DNA of 64,000 nucleotides from Palleronia pelagia (GTDB lineage: Bacteria; Pseudomonadota; Alphaproteobacteria; Rhodobacterales; Rhodobacteraceae). The translations under genes were made by a program, and so were the position numbers. The stretch lies in assembly GCF_900110115.1 (NCBI RefSeq), contig NZ_FOCM01000006.1, positions 62,001 to 126,000 of the forward strand, given 5' to 3'. Positions 17,912 to 27,429 of the stretch are shown here, piece after piece. The notes below the pieces were generated by a model, which made no database searches, had not been told where the DNA came from, and worked only from the letters and a program-made list of their open reading frames with translations. Each line of letters opens with the position of its first letter. Position 1 is the stretch's first letter.

Positions 17912-18382
17912 ATGGAAAAGATTGCACTGACCCGCGATGGCCAAGCGGCCCTGAACGCCGAACTGAAGCATCTGAAAAGCGAAGAACGCCCGGCCATCAT
18001 CCGCGCGATCTCCGAGGCGCGCGAACATGGCGACCTGTCCGAGAACGCCGAATACCACTCGGCCAAGGAAAAACAGTCGTTCATCGAGGGCCGCATCAAG
18101 GAGATCGAGGGCATCCTGTCGCTGGCCGACGTCATCGACACGTCGAAGCTGTCGGGCTCGATCAAGTTCGGCGCCCACGTCACCCTGGTGGACGAGGATA
18201 CCGACGATGAGAAGACCTATCAGATCGTGGGCGAACCCGAGGCCAATCTCGAAGCCGGCAAGCTGAACATCAAGTCGCCGCTGGCCCGTGCCCTGATCGG
18301 CAAGGAAGAGGGCGACAGCGTCGAGGTGCGCACGCCCGGCGGCGAGAAATCCTACGAAATCCTCAGCGTGGTCTACCGCTGA
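17912..18382 (+). CDS. greA: Transcription elongation factor GreA
   Basis: 156 residues from the ATG at 17912. The N-terminal coiled coil contains [19 protein letters not shown] with the acidic tip residues that act in RNA polymerase's secondary channel. The C-terminal FKBP-like domain contains [16 protein letters not shown]. It stimulates cleavage of backtracked transcripts. The start is preceded by a long upstream open frame in the same phase (from 17435) that is not supported by any protein similarity. Confidence 0.97.
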   Translation: MEKIALTRDGQAALNAELKHLKSEERPAIIRAISEAREHGDLSENAEYHSAKEKQSFIEGRIKEIEGILSLADVIDTSKLSGSIKFGAHVTLVDEDTDDEKTYQIVGEPEANLEAGKLNIKSPLARALIGKEEGDSVEVRTPGGEKSYEILSVVYR

Positions 18383-18413
18383 GCCGACGCTTTCGCGAAA
18401 GGGGCGCGGTGCC

Positions 18414-19448
18414 ATGTCCGACGATTCGGGCCTGAACTTCCCGCAGGATGCCGCCGACCGCATCGGTCGCGTGCAGAAGATCGGCGGCGGCGCTGCGCTG
18501 GGCTGGTCGATCCTGTGCGCGATCTTCTTCGTGCTGATCGGCCGCAGTGACGGTGAAACCTCGGGGATGCTGGCCGCGATCCTCGTGGTCATGGCGCTGG
18601 TGCTGCCGCTGGCCCTGATCCTCGTGGCGACCGCCCTGGCAGTCCAAAGCGCGCGCAGCGACGGACGCGCGCTGGCGCTGCGCCACGCCATTTCCGCCGG
18701 GCGTCGGCAGGCCCTGCCCGAGCCGCCGAGCGTCGACCTGTCGCCCATCGAGGCTCAACTGGCCGAGCTGTCCAGCCGGATTGAGGACGTGGAAATCTGG
18801 CTCAGCGACCGGGCCGGTGCCATCGACACGATGGCACAGCAGGCGGCTGCCCCCACCCCCCCGCCGGTGCCATCCGAGGATGCTGCCGTGACGGTGCCCG
18901 GTCCTGCGCCGGAGGAGAGCGATCCCGACGCGCCCGACCTTGGCCTGTCGCCCGCGCCCGAGCCAGGCTCCGGGCCGCTCTCTCTCGACACCCTGATCCG
19001 CGCACTGGAATTCCCGTCGGACGCCAATGACCAGGCCGGCTTCGACGCCATGCGCGCCGCGTTGCAGGACCACCGCGCGGCCCAGCTGGTGACGGCGGCG
19101 CAGGACGTTCTGACCCTGCTCAGCCAGGACGGCCTCTACATGGACGACATGCCACCCGACCGCGCGCGGGTCGAGCTGTGGCGCGCCTTCGCCGACGGCC
19201 TGCGGGGCGGCGAAGTCGCCCCCCTGGGCGGCATCCGCGACGAAGAGGCGCTGGCCATCTGCATCTCGCGGATGCGCAGCGACACGATCTATCGCGACGC
19301 GATGCACCATTTCCTGCGGCTGTTCGACCATCGCTTCGCCGAGATCGCGCCCGAGGCCAGCGACGCGCAGATCGCCGCGCTGACCGACACCCGCTCGGCT
19401 CGCGCCTTCATGCTGCTCGGCCGCGCGACGGGCATCTTCCAGGGCTGA
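18414..19448 (+). CDS. Hypothetical membrane protein with coiled coil
   Basis: 344 residues, not recognised. Two transmembrane segments lie at about 26-45 and 52-76. A short predicted coiled coil follows (LSPIEAQLAELSSRIEDVEIWL), then a Pro/acidic linker (about 143-190). The soluble C-terminal domain (about 195-344) is rich in helices, with KNOWN-family features lacking. It starts 31 bp after greA with GGGGCG before the ATG, so it may be co-transcribed with greA. No function can be assigned. Confidence 0.7.
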   Translation: MSDDSGLNFPQDAADRIGRVQKIGGGAALGWSILCAIFFVLIGRSDGETSGMLAAILVVMALVLPLALILVATALAVQSARSDGRALALRHAISAGRRQALPEPPSVDLSPIEAQLAELSSRIEDVEIWLSDRAGAIDTMAQQAAAPTPPPVPSEDAAVTVPGPAPEESDPDAPDLGLSPAPEPGSGPLSLDTLIRALEFPSDANDQAGFDAMRAALQDHRAAQLVTAAQDVLTLLSQDGLYMDDMPPDRARVELWRAFADGLRGGEVAPLGGIRDEEALAICISRMRSDTIYRDAMHHFLRLFDHRFAEIAPEASDAQIAALTDTRSARAFMLLGRATGIFQG

Positions 19449-19741
19449 AGGGCTCTCACCGCACCCCTACTATCTGAACGACCGGCCGGTGACGCGGCCT
19501 GAGGGCTTGGCCGCGACCGGTTCGCGGACGGCGTTCCTCGGACCGGCTGTGATCTCCCGCAGCGGCGCTGGCGTGCCTGACCCGCGGGGCGCGATCAGGA
19601 CGTCCGCGCTCGGCGGGAAATAAACGTCACGTGGATCACCTTGCGGCGATCCGCGAGGTGACCGTTTCGCTGTTCTTCAGCACTTAGCGACAAGAGGGCA
19701 AAGCCGACACTTGGCCTTGCCACGAGGCGAAACGCGCGGCC
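19449..19741. other. Intergenic stretch without a recognisable gene
   Basis: About 290 bp between two converging genes. CGCGGCC (19493-19499) and GGCCGCG (19509-19515) can pair into a 7-bp hairpin that could terminate either transcript, but there is no T-run. Both strands lack a credible coding frame; I see no repeat or RNA gene. Confidence 0.5.
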
Positions 19742-22354
19742 TCAGAACCGGTCCAGCAGGCGGCGCAGGTAGTCGCGTTCGGCCTCGGGCCGGGCCTGCT
19801 CGCCCGAGCGGCGGCGGATCTCGTCCAGCAGTTCTTCGGCGCGGCGATAGACATCTTCCTGGCCCAGCATCTGCTCTTCCGAGCCCATCTGACCGTTCTG
19901 CCCCGCCTCGCGGCCCAGCGGGTCGCGTGACCGGCCGTTTGGGTCGCCCTCGGCGGTGGCCTGACCCTGTCCCTGGCCTTGCTGCTGTTGCTGCTGGTTC
20001 TCGGCCAGGGCTTCGCCCAGCGACCGCATCCCTTCGCGCAGGGCTTCCATGGCTTCGGACTGGTCGTCCAGCGCGCGGGAATAGTCGCGCTCGCGCAGGG
20101 CTTCCTCGGCGCCGTCCATGGCGCGGCCCGCGCGGTCCAGCGCGTCGCGCGCGGCGTCGCCGGCCTCGGTGCCTGCGCCGGGCAGGTTGCCCTCCTGACG
20201 TCGCAGTTCGTCGCGCAGGGCCTGCTGGCGCTGGGCAAGCGAGTCGCCCATCCCCTGCTGGCCGTTCTGACCCTGCTGGCCGCCCTGGCCCTGTTGCTGG
20301 CCTTGCTGCTGACCCTGGCCGGGCTGCTGGCCCTGCTGGCCTTGCTGGCCCTGACCTTGCTGCCCCTGTTGCTGGCCCGGCTGCTGACCCTGTTGACCCT
20401 GCTGCTGGCCCTGTTGGCCCTGCTGGCCGAACTGCTCCTGCAGGTCGCGGAAGGCTTCGTCGCTCAGCTCCTGCTGGTCGCGCAGGGCCTGCTGCATGTC
20501 CTGCATGGCCTGCTCGCCGGGGCTGGGTTCGCCCTGGCCGCCCTGGGTCACCTGCATGTTCTCCATCATGCGGTTCAGCTGTTCCAGAAGCTGCTGCGCC
20601 TCGGCCATGCGACCCTGCTCCATCAGCTCCTGGATGCGGTCCATCATCTCCTGGATCTGGTTGCCGGTGATCTGCTGGCTCTCGCCCTGGGCCTGCTGCT
20701 GTTCCTGACCCTGGCTCTGCTCGGCCAGCTGGCGGATGTAGTCCTGCGTCGCCTCGCGCAGTTCCTGCATCAGCTCGGCGATCTCGGCCTCGTCCGCGCC
20801 GTTCTCGATGGCTTCGGACAGGCGCTCCTGGGCGCGGCGCAGGCGTTCCAGCGCGTCGGCCAGGTCGCCGTATTCCAGCTCCTGCGCGATGTCCCAAAGC
20901 TCGGCCGCGATCTCCTCCTGCCGCTCGACCGACAGGGGGCCGTCGGCGATGCCGGATTCGAGGCGCCGGATCACCACCCGCAGCCGCAGGTAAAGGCTCT
21001 GGTCGCGGAACGCCTCTTCGGGGCGCCACGACACGGCGCGCAGGATCTGGGCCACCCGGCGGGCGTTGTCGCGCGCCCACAGAAGGTCGCGGCGCTGTTC
21101 GATCACGGCCTTGGCCATCGGGTCGAAATAACGCAGGCCGGCAAGATCGGCCGAGACCGCACCGGTGCCGCCTTCCTGTCCCAGTTCGTCCGACACGACA
21201 TAGCGCAGCGTCACGGGCAGGTTCGCCCAGGGGTGTTCGCTGAAATTCTCGATCAGGGTGCCCGTGAACTCGGACCGGTCGCCGCTGATGGGCAGGGGCA
21301 GGTCCACGACCAGCGGGTCGCGCGGGTCGGGGTCGGCGGCAAGGCCGTAGCGGCGGTCGATCGCATCCATGTCCAGCGTGATCTCGACCTGGCCGCCGGT
21401 CACGCCGTAATCGTCGCTGGCCGCGAAGGGCTGGCGGAATTCACCCGATTCGCCGCGCTCAGGCGTGCCGGTGACCTCGATCGCCGGGGGGGCGTCGGGG
21501 GACAGGTCCACGTCGAAGCTGCGCCCGCCCGGGCCGTCGATGGCGATCTCGCCCGGTTGCATGACACGGAAACTCTGGACCGGGGCGGCGGCGCTGCCCG
21601 GGTCGCCGATGGCCGCCGACACGGTTTCCGACACCGTCAGATCGCCCGCCGCGCCGTAAAGGCGCAGCGTGACATCCGCGCCCTCGGGCACCGTGATCGG
21701 CCCGTCGGGCATGTCGGCCAGGTAAAGCGACGGCAGGCCGGTATAGGCCGGCGGCTCGATCCAGCCCTCCCAGCTCGGGCCCGAGGCCATGGCGGGGCCG
21801 CCCGGCCCCATCTGCGCCACGCTGCCCACCCGCAGGAAGGATCCGAACAGCAGCGCCACGGCGAAGGCCAGAAGCGCGACGTATCGCAGCGCGAAAGGGT
21901 CGCGCGCGGCGATGCGCAGGTCGGGCTCCACCGCGCGGGCGGCGCGGATGCGGTCGGCCATGCGGGCCAGGTGCGCCTCCCATATGGCGCGCGAGGCGGC
22001 ATCGGTTCCGCCGATGGCCTGCGCGTCCGACAGCGCGGTGATCGGCCGGCCGGGCAGCGATTCGTCCAACCGCACCAGGGCATCGGTCTCGCTGGGCCAG
22101 CGGAAGCGGCGGATGCCGAGGACAAGCGCGACCAGCGCCGCCAGCCCGGCGACGAGCGCAAGGCCCCAGACCAGCTCCAGCGGCAGGGCATCCTGCACCC
22201 CCAGCATCAGCGCGGCCAGAACGGCAAGGCAGATGGACCACAACGGCCAGAAGGCGCGGGTCATCCGCTCGGCCAGAAGGCCGGCGCGGGTGAGGGTCAG
22301 CGGTCGCCGCAATCCGCGGCGGGCGATCTCGGGCAGGCGTGTCGAAGGTTGCAT
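19742..22354 (-). CDS. DUF4175 / TIGR02302 family membrane protein
   Basis: 870 residues. Three hydrophobic segments lie near the N-terminus (about 35-53, 59-80 and 150-170). A large periplasmic domain follows, including WEGWIEPPAYTGLP. A long helical region (450-640) comes next, with an extreme Gln/Gly-rich tract, then a charged C-terminus. This layout matches the alphaproteobacterial TIGR02302/DUF4175 family, whose role is unknown but which regularly sits beside lysA, as here (46 bp after it). The opposite strand carries a long open frame (19979-22420) that is only a shadow of the repetitive Gln/Gly codons. Confidence 0.88.
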   Translation of the reverse strand: MQPSTRLPEIARRGLRRPLTLTRAGLLAERMTRAFWPLWSICLAVLAALMLGVQDALPLELVWGLALVAGLAALVALVLGIRRFRWPSETDALVRLDESLPGRPITALSDAQAIGGTDAASRAIWEAHLARMADRIRAARAVEPDLRIAARDPFALRYVALLAFAVALLFGSFLRVGSVAQMGPGGPAMASGPSWEGWIEPPAYTGLPSLYLADMPDGPITVPEGADVTLRLYGAAGDLTVSETVSAAIGDPGSAAAPVQSFRVMQPGEIAIDGPGGRSFDVDLSPDAPPAIEVTGTPERGESGEFRQPFAASDDYGVTGGQVEITLDMDAIDRRYGLAADPDPRDPLVVDLPLPISGDRSEFTGTLIENFSEHPWANLPVTLRYVVSDELGQEGGTGAVSADLAGLRYFDPMAKAVIEQRRDLLWARDNARRVAQILRAVSWRPEEAFRDQSLYLRLRVVIRRLESGIADGPLSVERQEEIAAELWDIAQELEYGDLADALERLRRAQERLSEAIENGADEAEIAELMQELREATQDYIRQLAEQSQGQEQQQAQGESQQITGNQIQEMMDRIQELMEQGRMAEAQQLLEQLNRMMENMQVTQGGQGEPSPGEQAMQDMQQALRDQQELSDEAFRDLQEQFGQQGQQGQQQGQQGQQPGQQQGQQGQGQQGQQGQQPGQGQQQGQQQGQGGQQGQNGQQGMGDSLAQRQQALRDELRRQEGNLPGAGTEAGDAARDALDRAGRAMDGAEEALRERDYSRALDDQSEAMEALREGMRSLGEALAENQQQQQQGQGQGQATAEGDPNGRSRDPLGREAGQNGQMGSEEQMLGQEDVYRRAEELLDEIRRRSGEQARPEAERDYLRRLLDRF
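20246..20429 (-). repeat. Gln/Gly-rich low-complexity tract inside the DUF4175 gene
   Basis: About 60 consecutive codons encode runs of GQQ, GQQQ and PGQ units (for example GQQGQQGQQQGQQ). The DNA is a degenerate CTGCTGGCC-type repeat on the plus strand. Such tracts are prone to length change and probably form a disordered, flexible segment between the helical region and the C-terminus. Confidence 0.85.
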
Positions 22355-22400
22355 GAAACTCCGCGACGGCAGGCGGCGCCGACGGCGGAGGATGCCACCG

Positions 22401-23666
22401 TCAGAGCCATTGAGGAATGATATCCCGTGCGATCATATCGTCAAACGTCGGGCGGGGGCGAATGACGGCGCTGTGATCGCCGTGAACCAGCACCTCGGGC
22501 ACCAGCGGGCGCGAGTTGTATTCCGACGCCATGACCGCGCCATAGGCGCCCGCGCTGCGAAAAGCGACCAGGTCCCCGGCCTTGAGCGGCGGCATCGACC
22601 GCGTCTTGGCGAAGGTGTCGCCGCTTTCGCAGACCGGCCCGACGATATCCATCGGCGCGTATTCGACGCCCGGCGCGGGCTCGACCAGGGGCACGATATC
22701 GTGATGCGCGCCGTACATGGCCGGGCGCAGCAGGTCGTTCATCGCTGCGTCGAGAATCAGGAAGGTGCGATCCTCGCCCTCCTTCACGTAGATCACCCGC
22801 GACACGAGGATCCCCGCGTTGCCCGAGATCAGGCGCCCCGGCTCGATCTCGATCTCGCAGCCCAGGTCGCCCACGGTGCGGCGGATCAGGTCGCCGTAAT
22901 CGCTGGGCAGGGGCGGGGCGAGGTTGTCGCGCGTATAGGGGATGCCCAGCCCGCCGCCGAGGTCGAGGCGCGAGATCTCGTGCCCGTCCGCGCGCAATTG
23001 CCGCGTCAGGTCGGCCACCTTGCCATAGGCGGCCTCGAACGGCGCGAGTGAGGTCAGCTGGCTGCCGATATGCACGTCGATGCCGATGACCTTGATGCCG
23101 GGCAGGCGTGCCGCCTCGGCGTAAATCTCGCGCGCGCGGGCGATGGGGATGCCGAACTTGTCCTCTTTCCGGCCGGTGGCGATCTTCTCGTGCGTCTGCG
23201 CGTCCACGTCGGGGTTCACGCGCAGGGTGATCGGGGCGGTGGCGCCCATACCGGCGGCGACCTCGGACAGGGCCAGCAACTCGGGCTCGGATTCCACGTT
23301 GAATTGGCGGATGCCGCCCTCCAGCGCCTGCGCCATCTCCTCGCGGGTCTTGCCCACGCCCGAGAACACGATGCGCTCGCCCGGGATGCCCGCGGCGCGG
23401 GCGCGGGCGTATTCCCCGCCCGACACCACGTCGACGCCCGCGCCCAGATCGCCCAGAAGCTTCAGCACGGCCACGTTCGACAGGGACTTCATGGCGAAGC
23501 ACACCAGGTGATCCATGCCCGCCAGCGCCTCGTCGAACAGGCGGAAATGGCGGGACAGGGTCGCGGCCGAATAGCAGTAGAACGGCGTGCCGACCTCGGA
23601 CGCGATCTGGGCCAGATCGACGTCTTCGGCCATGAGGCGTCCGTCACGATACAGAAAATGGTCCAT
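22401..23666 (-). CDS. lysA: Diaminopimelate decarboxylase
   Basis: 421 residues from the ATG at 23666 (MDHFLYRDGRLMAEDVDLAQ). A fold-III PLP enzyme: the PLP lysine is K60 in CFAMKSLSN, HIGSQL and DLGGGLGIPY form the phosphate-binding part, and GPVCESGDTF gives the active-site Cys. It makes lysine from meso-diaminopimelate. It is followed by the DUF4175 gene on the same strand. The longer upstream frame is not needed to reach family length. Confidence 0.96.
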   Translation of the reverse strand: MDHFLYRDGRLMAEDVDLAQIASEVGTPFYCYSAATLSRHFRLFDEALAGMDHLVCFAMKSLSNVAVLKLLGDLGAGVDVVSGGEYARARAAGIPGERIVFSGVGKTREEMAQALEGGIRQFNVESEPELLALSEVAAGMGATAPITLRVNPDVDAQTHEKIATGRKEDKFGIPIARAREIYAEAARLPGIKVIGIDVHIGSQLTSLAPFEAAYGKVADLTRQLRADGHEISRLDLGGGLGIPYTRDNLAPPLPSDYGDLIRRTVGDLGCEIEIEPGRLISGNAGILVSRVIYVKEGEDRTFLILDAAMNDLLRPAMYGAHHDIVPLVEPAPGVEYAPMDIVGPVCESGDTFAKTRSMPPLKAGDLVAFRSAGAYGAVMASEYNSRPLVPEVLVHGDHSAVIRPRPTFDDMIARDIIPQWL

Positions 23667-23976
23667 GGGGCCGATCCCCGCGCTGCTGGTGTGTTCCTGG
23701 GTGCGAAGGAGCCAGTAAGCCGCGCGACGCGACGGCACAAGCCCCGCCCACAGGATCGCGGGGCGAGGTGAAGCAGCGGGGCGCCGCGCGGGCGACACTT
23801 TGCGCCCCGTGCGCAAGGCATCCGTGTGCCGAGGGTCCAATCACAGTTTTGCGCGGAGCGAGAAAACTGGATTCTCAATTCGCCGCGAAGGGACCATACC
23901 TAAAAGTGAAGACCGGAACGGGGGAACTTTCTGGTCTGGATGCGACTTTTTTATTTTATACGACGAGGATTCAAAG

Positions 23977-24291
23977 ATGACGAATACCGCCGCATTGTCG
24001 GAACTGGCTGAACTTCGGGTCGCACTGCACCAGATGGAGGCCACGCTCGGGCTGAACGATATGACCCGCAACGAACGCGACGTTCTGTGCGCATTTCAGT
24101 ACGCCGGAGCCGAAGATGGCCCGGTTTCGAGCGAGTCCGCCAAATCCTCGGACCTGCTGTCCTCTGTGTCCCACGCAACATTCCACCGCTCGCTTCGGTC
24201 GTTGCTCGAAAAGGGGTACGTCCAATTGGCACCCGACCACCGGGCGAAGCACTACGTGATCCCCTCTCGCGCGCTGCCCTGGGAGGCCTGA
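23977..24291 (+). CDS. Small winged-helix DNA-binding protein (hypothetical)
   Basis: 104 residues from the ATG at 23977; GAGGA lies 8 bases upstream. The N-terminal third is a helix (LSELAELRVALHQMEATLGL). The rest has the order of a MarR-like winged helix: TRNERDVLCAFQYA, then SHATFHRSLRSLLEKGYVQ as recognition helix and wing start, ending in HYVIPSRALPWEA. It is probably a transcription regulator, with unknown targets. The upstream region (about 23850-23970) is unusually A+T-rich (a TTTTTTATTTTATA run), which may be its promoter. Confidence 0.65.
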   Translation: MTNTAALSELAELRVALHQMEATLGLNDMTRNERDVLCAFQYAGAEDGPVSSESAKSSDLLSSVSHATFHRSLRSLLEKGYVQLAPDHRAKHYVIPSRALPWEA

Positions 24292-24328
24292 CCGAAGCCC
24301 TCAAGCGCGCAACTGAGTCACACGCAAT

Positions 24329-24358
24329 AAAAAACCCCCGAACGCGAATTCGGGGGTT
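24329..24358 (-). terminator. Rho-independent terminator of rpsU
   Basis: On the minus strand, a perfect 10-bp stem (AACCCCCGAA / TTCGGGGGTT, arms at 24333-24342 and 24349-24358, loop of 6) is followed directly by a run of T (24329-24334 as A on the plus strand). It lies about 30 bp after the rpsU stop and also ends 38 bp after the winged-helix gene on the other strand. Confidence 0.92.
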
Positions 24359-24386
24359 CGAGCGTTTGTCAGGCGACGACGGGTGC

Positions 24387-24593
24387 TTACAGCAGCCCCT
24401 CGCGCTGGGCCTTCTTACGCGCCAGCTTGCGCTGACGGCGGATGGCCTCGGCCTTCTCGCGCGCCTTCTTCTCCGAGGGCTTCTCGAAATGCTGCTTGAG
24501 CTTCATCTCGCGAAAGACACCCTCACGCTGGAGCTTCTTCTTCAGGGCACGCAACGCCTGATCGACGTTGTTGTCACGAACGCTGACCTGCAT
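24387..24593 (-). CDS. rpsU: 30S ribosomal protein S21
   Basis: 68 residues: [20 protein letters not shown], then the [12 protein letters not shown] region and a Lys/Arg-rich C-terminus. Typical S21, a small-subunit protein needed for initiation on many mRNAs. Monocistronic, with a strong terminator downstream, and divergent from COQ9 as in many Rhodobacterales. Confidence 0.97.
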   Translation of the reverse strand: MQVSVRDNNVDQALRALKKKLQREGVFREMKLKQHFEKPSEKKAREKAEAIRRQRKLARKKAQREGLL

Positions 24594-24723
24594 GTGGTTT
24601 TCACCACCTTTCTAGCTAGAGTTTCGAACAATTGCAGGAGGCTGGCGATTTAGCAGGCAAAGCTTAGATTGTCCAGCAACAACACGCGCCGCCGCGCGCC
24701 GACCCGTGACCAAAGGACCCCGC

Positions 24724-25398
24724 ATGACCGATACCAAGGACGCCCTGCTCGACGCCGCCATGATGCACGTGCCTTTCGACGGCTGGTCCGAGACCACGCT
24801 GCGCGCCGCCGCCCGCGACGCCGAGCTGCCGCTGGAACAGGCGCGGGCGCTGTTTCCGCGCGGTGCGGTCGACATGGCGCTGGCCTTTCACAAGCGCGGC
24901 GACGACCAGATGGCCGCCGCTCTGCGGGACGAGGCGCTCGAGGACATGCGCTTTCGCGACCGGGTCGCCCGCGCCGTGCGGCTCAGGATCGAGGTGATCG
25001 ACGACAAGGAGGCCGTGCGCCGCGGCACCACGCTCTTCGCCCTGCCGCAGCACGCCGCGGACGGCACGAAGGCACTCTGGGGCACCGCCGACCGGATCTG
25101 GCGGGAACTCGGCGACAGCTCGGACGACATCAACTGGTACACCAAACGCGCAACGCTGTCGGGGGTCTACGGCAGCACGGTGCTCTACTGGCTGGGCGAC
25201 GATTCGCTCGGCGCGCAGGATACCTGGGCCTTCCTCGAGCGCCGCATCGACGACGTGATGCGCATCGAGAAGGTGAAATCGGCCGTGAACGCCAACCCGC
25301 TGACGCGCATGCTTTTTGCCGGCCCCAACTGGCTGGCCTCCAAGGTCCGCGCGCCGGGCGACATGTCGGGCTATCCCGGCCGCTGGACCGACGGCTGA
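24724..25398 (+). CDS. COQ9 family ubiquinone biosynthesis protein
   Basis: 224 residues from the ATG at 24724. The N-terminus has a TetR-like helix bundle (ALLDAAMMHVPFDGWSETTL). The COQ9 domain follows: WGTADRIWRELGDSSDDINWYTKRATLSGVY in two blocks (IWRELGDSSDDINWY, KRATLSGVYGSTVLYWL). COQ9 binds isoprene lipids and supports COQ7 in ubiquinone synthesis. Clear family match. It is followed 40 bp later by a quinone oxidoreductase gene on the same strand, a plausible operon. Confidence 0.92.
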   Translation: MTDTKDALLDAAMMHVPFDGWSETTLRAAARDAELPLEQARALFPRGAVDMALAFHKRGDDQMAAALRDEALEDMRFRDRVARAVRLRIEVIDDKEAVRRGTTLFALPQHAADGTKALWGTADRIWRELGDSSDDINWYTKRATLSGVYGSTVLYWLGDDSLGAQDTWAFLERRIDDVMRIEKVKSAVNANPLTRMLFAGPNWLASKVRAPGDMSGYPGRWTDG

Positions 25399-25438
25399 AC
25401 CGCGCGCGGCTCCACCTGAACACGAACGAGGACTGTCC

Positions 25439-26425
25439 ATGACCGACCAGATGCGGGTGATCGAGATTTCACAACCCGGCGGCCCCGAGGTGCTGACAGA
25501 GGCGCTCCGTGCGATGCCCGAGCCAAAGGCGGGCGAAGTTCTGATCCGCGTGGCCTTTGCCGGGGTGAACCGCCCCGACGCGCTGCAACGGGCGGGCGCC
25601 TATGACCCGCCGCCCGGCGCCAGCGACCTTCCGGGGCTCGAGTGCGCGGGCGAGATCGTCGCGGTGGGCGAGGGCGCGGATTGGAACGTGGGCGACCGGG
25701 TCTGCGCGCTGCTGCCCGGCGGCGGCTATGCAGAATACGTCACCACCCCCGGCGCGCATTGCCTGCCCGTCCCAGACGGAATGGACCTGAAACAGGCCGC
25801 CTGCCTGCCCGAAACCTTCTTCACCGTCTGGACCAACGTCTTCGACCGCGGGCGCCTGCAAGGGGGCGAGCGGCTGCTGGTTCATGGCGGCTCGTCCGGC
25901 ATCGGCAGCGTCGCGATCCAGCTGGCCAAGGCCTTCGGCGCGCGGGTCTTCACCACCGCCGGCTCGGACGAGAAATGCGCCTTCTGCTCCGACCTGGGCG
26001 CCGACCGCGCGATCAATTACCGCGACGAGGATTTCGTCGCCGTCCTGCGCGACGCGGGCGGGGCCGACGTGATCCTAGACATGGTGGGCGGCGACTACAT
26101 CGCGCGCAACCTCAAGGCATTGGCCGAGGACGGGCGGGTGGTGCAGATCGCCTTCCTGGGCGGCCCCAAGGCCGAGATCAACTTCGCCCCCCTGATGGTG
26201 CGGCGGCTGACCATCACGGGCTCGACCCTGCGACCGCAAAGCGACGCGGCCAAGGCGGCCATCGCCGACGCGCTGCGCCAGCATGTCTGGCCGCTGCTTT
26301 CGTCCGGCAAGGTCGGCCCGGTGATCCACAGCACCTATCCGCTGGCCGAGGCGGCGGCGGCGCACGCGCTCATGGAAAGCTCGGAACACATGGGCAAGAT
26401 CGTCCTGGAAGTCGCAGGCCAATGA
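25439..26425 (+). CDS. NAD(P)H-quinone oxidoreductase (MDR/zinc-free QOR, PIG3-like)
   Basis: 328 residues. The N-terminus MRVIEISQPGGPEVL, AGVNRPDALQRAGAY, the GLECAGEIVAVG core and the nucleotide-binding GGSSGIGSVAIQLAKAFG mark the quinone oxidoreductase branch of medium-chain dehydrogenases. No zinc-binding cysteine cluster is seen. It likely reduces quinones or enones with NADPH. Its stop overlaps the start of the serine hydrolase gene (ATGA), so the two are translationally coupled. Confidence 0.9.
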   Translation: MTDQMRVIEISQPGGPEVLTEALRAMPEPKAGEVLIRVAFAGVNRPDALQRAGAYDPPPGASDLPGLECAGEIVAVGEGADWNVGDRVCALLPGGGYAEYVTTPGAHCLPVPDGMDLKQAACLPETFFTVWTNVFDRGRLQGGERLLVHGGSSGIGSVAIQLAKAFGARVFTTAGSDEKCAFCSDLGADRAINYRDEDFVAVLRDAGGADVILDMVGGDYIARNLKALAEDGRVVQIAFLGGPKAEINFAPLMVRRLTITGSTLRPQSDAAKAAIADALRQHVWPLLSSGKVGPVIHSTYPLAEAAAAHALMESSEHMGKIVLEVAGQ

Positions 26426-27429
26426 GCATGTCCCTGTCCCGCCGCACCGTTCTGGGCGGCCTCGCCGCGATGGGCGCCGCCCGTCCCGGCTGGACCGCCG
26501 AGGCGCGCTGGTCCGAACTGTCGGACCGCGCCGCGGAATTTCCGCAGATCCGGTCGATGATCGTCTCGCGCGGCGGCACGCCGCTGGTCGAACGGGTCTT
26601 CGCCGGCCCGTCGCTCGACACGCCGGTGAACGTGAAATCGGTGTCCAAGACCATCGTGTCGGCGCTGGCCGGCGTGGCGCTCGACCGGGGGGAGCTTCCG
26701 GCGCTCGACGCCACGCTCGGCGACGTGGCGCCACGGCTGATCCCGAACGGAGCCGATCCGCGCGTCCGCGAGATCACGGTCGAGAACCTGCTCTCGATGC
26801 AAGCGGGGCTGGAGCGGACATCGGGCGGCAATTACGGCGGCTGGATCGCGTCGTCCAACTGGGTTTCCGACGCGCTGTCCCGTGAATTCGTGGCTGATTC
26901 CGGCGGGCGGATGCTCTATTCCACCGGCTCGACCCACGTTCTCGGTGCGGTGCTGTCCGAGGTCACGGGCCTCTCGCTCCTCGACCAGGCGCGGCAGCGG
27001 CTGGGCGACCCGCTGAACATCCAGATTCCGCCCTGGACCCGCGATCCCCAAGGCCGCTACATGGGCGGCAACCAGATGGCGCTCAGCCTGCGCGGAATGA
27101 TCCGCTTCGGGCAGCTCTACGCCCGCGACGGCATGTGGGACGGGGAGCAGGTCATCGGCGCCGACTACGTGGCCCAGTCCCACCGGCCGCGCACGCGCTC
27201 GCCCTGGTCCGGCCTCGGCTACGGCCTCGGGTGGTTCCTGGGGCAGGAAGCGGGCGCCGATTTCGCCCTCGCGCGCGGCTATGGCGGACAGGTCATTTGC
27301 GTCGCGCCCTCGCTGGACCTCGTGGTGGCGATCACGTCCGATCCGAACCAGCCCGCCCGCTCCCAAGGCTATTTCGGCGAGCTGATGACCCTTCTGCGCG
27401 ACGCCATGCGGATCGCCGCCAGCGCGTGA
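26422..27429 (+). CDS. Serine hydrolase of the class C beta-lactamase family, exported
   Basis: 335 residues. The N-terminus MSMSLSRRTVLGGLAAMGAA has a twin-arginine signal (SRRTVL). The catalytic SxxK is S73-V-S-K76 in VKSVSKTIV. The second motif reads YST (usually YxN) in LYSTGSTHVLG, and the third, near the C-terminus, is GYGGQ. The family includes esterases, D-aminopeptidases and amidases, and true beta-lactamase activity is unlikely with these motifs. Translation overlaps the quinone oxidoreductase stop. It probably acts in the periplasm. Confidence 0.88.
   Translation: MSMSLSRRTVLGGLAAMGAARPGWTAEARWSELSDRAAEFPQIRSMIVSRGGTPLVERVFAGPSLDTPVNVKSVSKTIVSALAGVALDRGELPALDATLGDVAPRLIPNGADPRVREITVENLLSMQAGLERTSGGNYGGWIASSNWVSDALSREFVADSGGRMLYSTGSTHVLGAVLSEVTGLSLLDQARQRLGDPLNIQIPPWTRDPQGRYMGGNQMALSLRGMIRFGQLYARDGMWDGEQVIGADYVAQSHRPRTRSPWSGLGYGLGWFLGQEAGADFALARGYGGQVICVAPSLDLVVAITSDPNQPARSQGYFGELMTLLRDAMRIAASA

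Noticed and set aside
19979-22420. 813-residue plus-strand frame opposite the DUF4175 gene
   Set aside because: Its leucine-rich translation arises from the CTG repeats that encode Gln/Gly on the minus strand.
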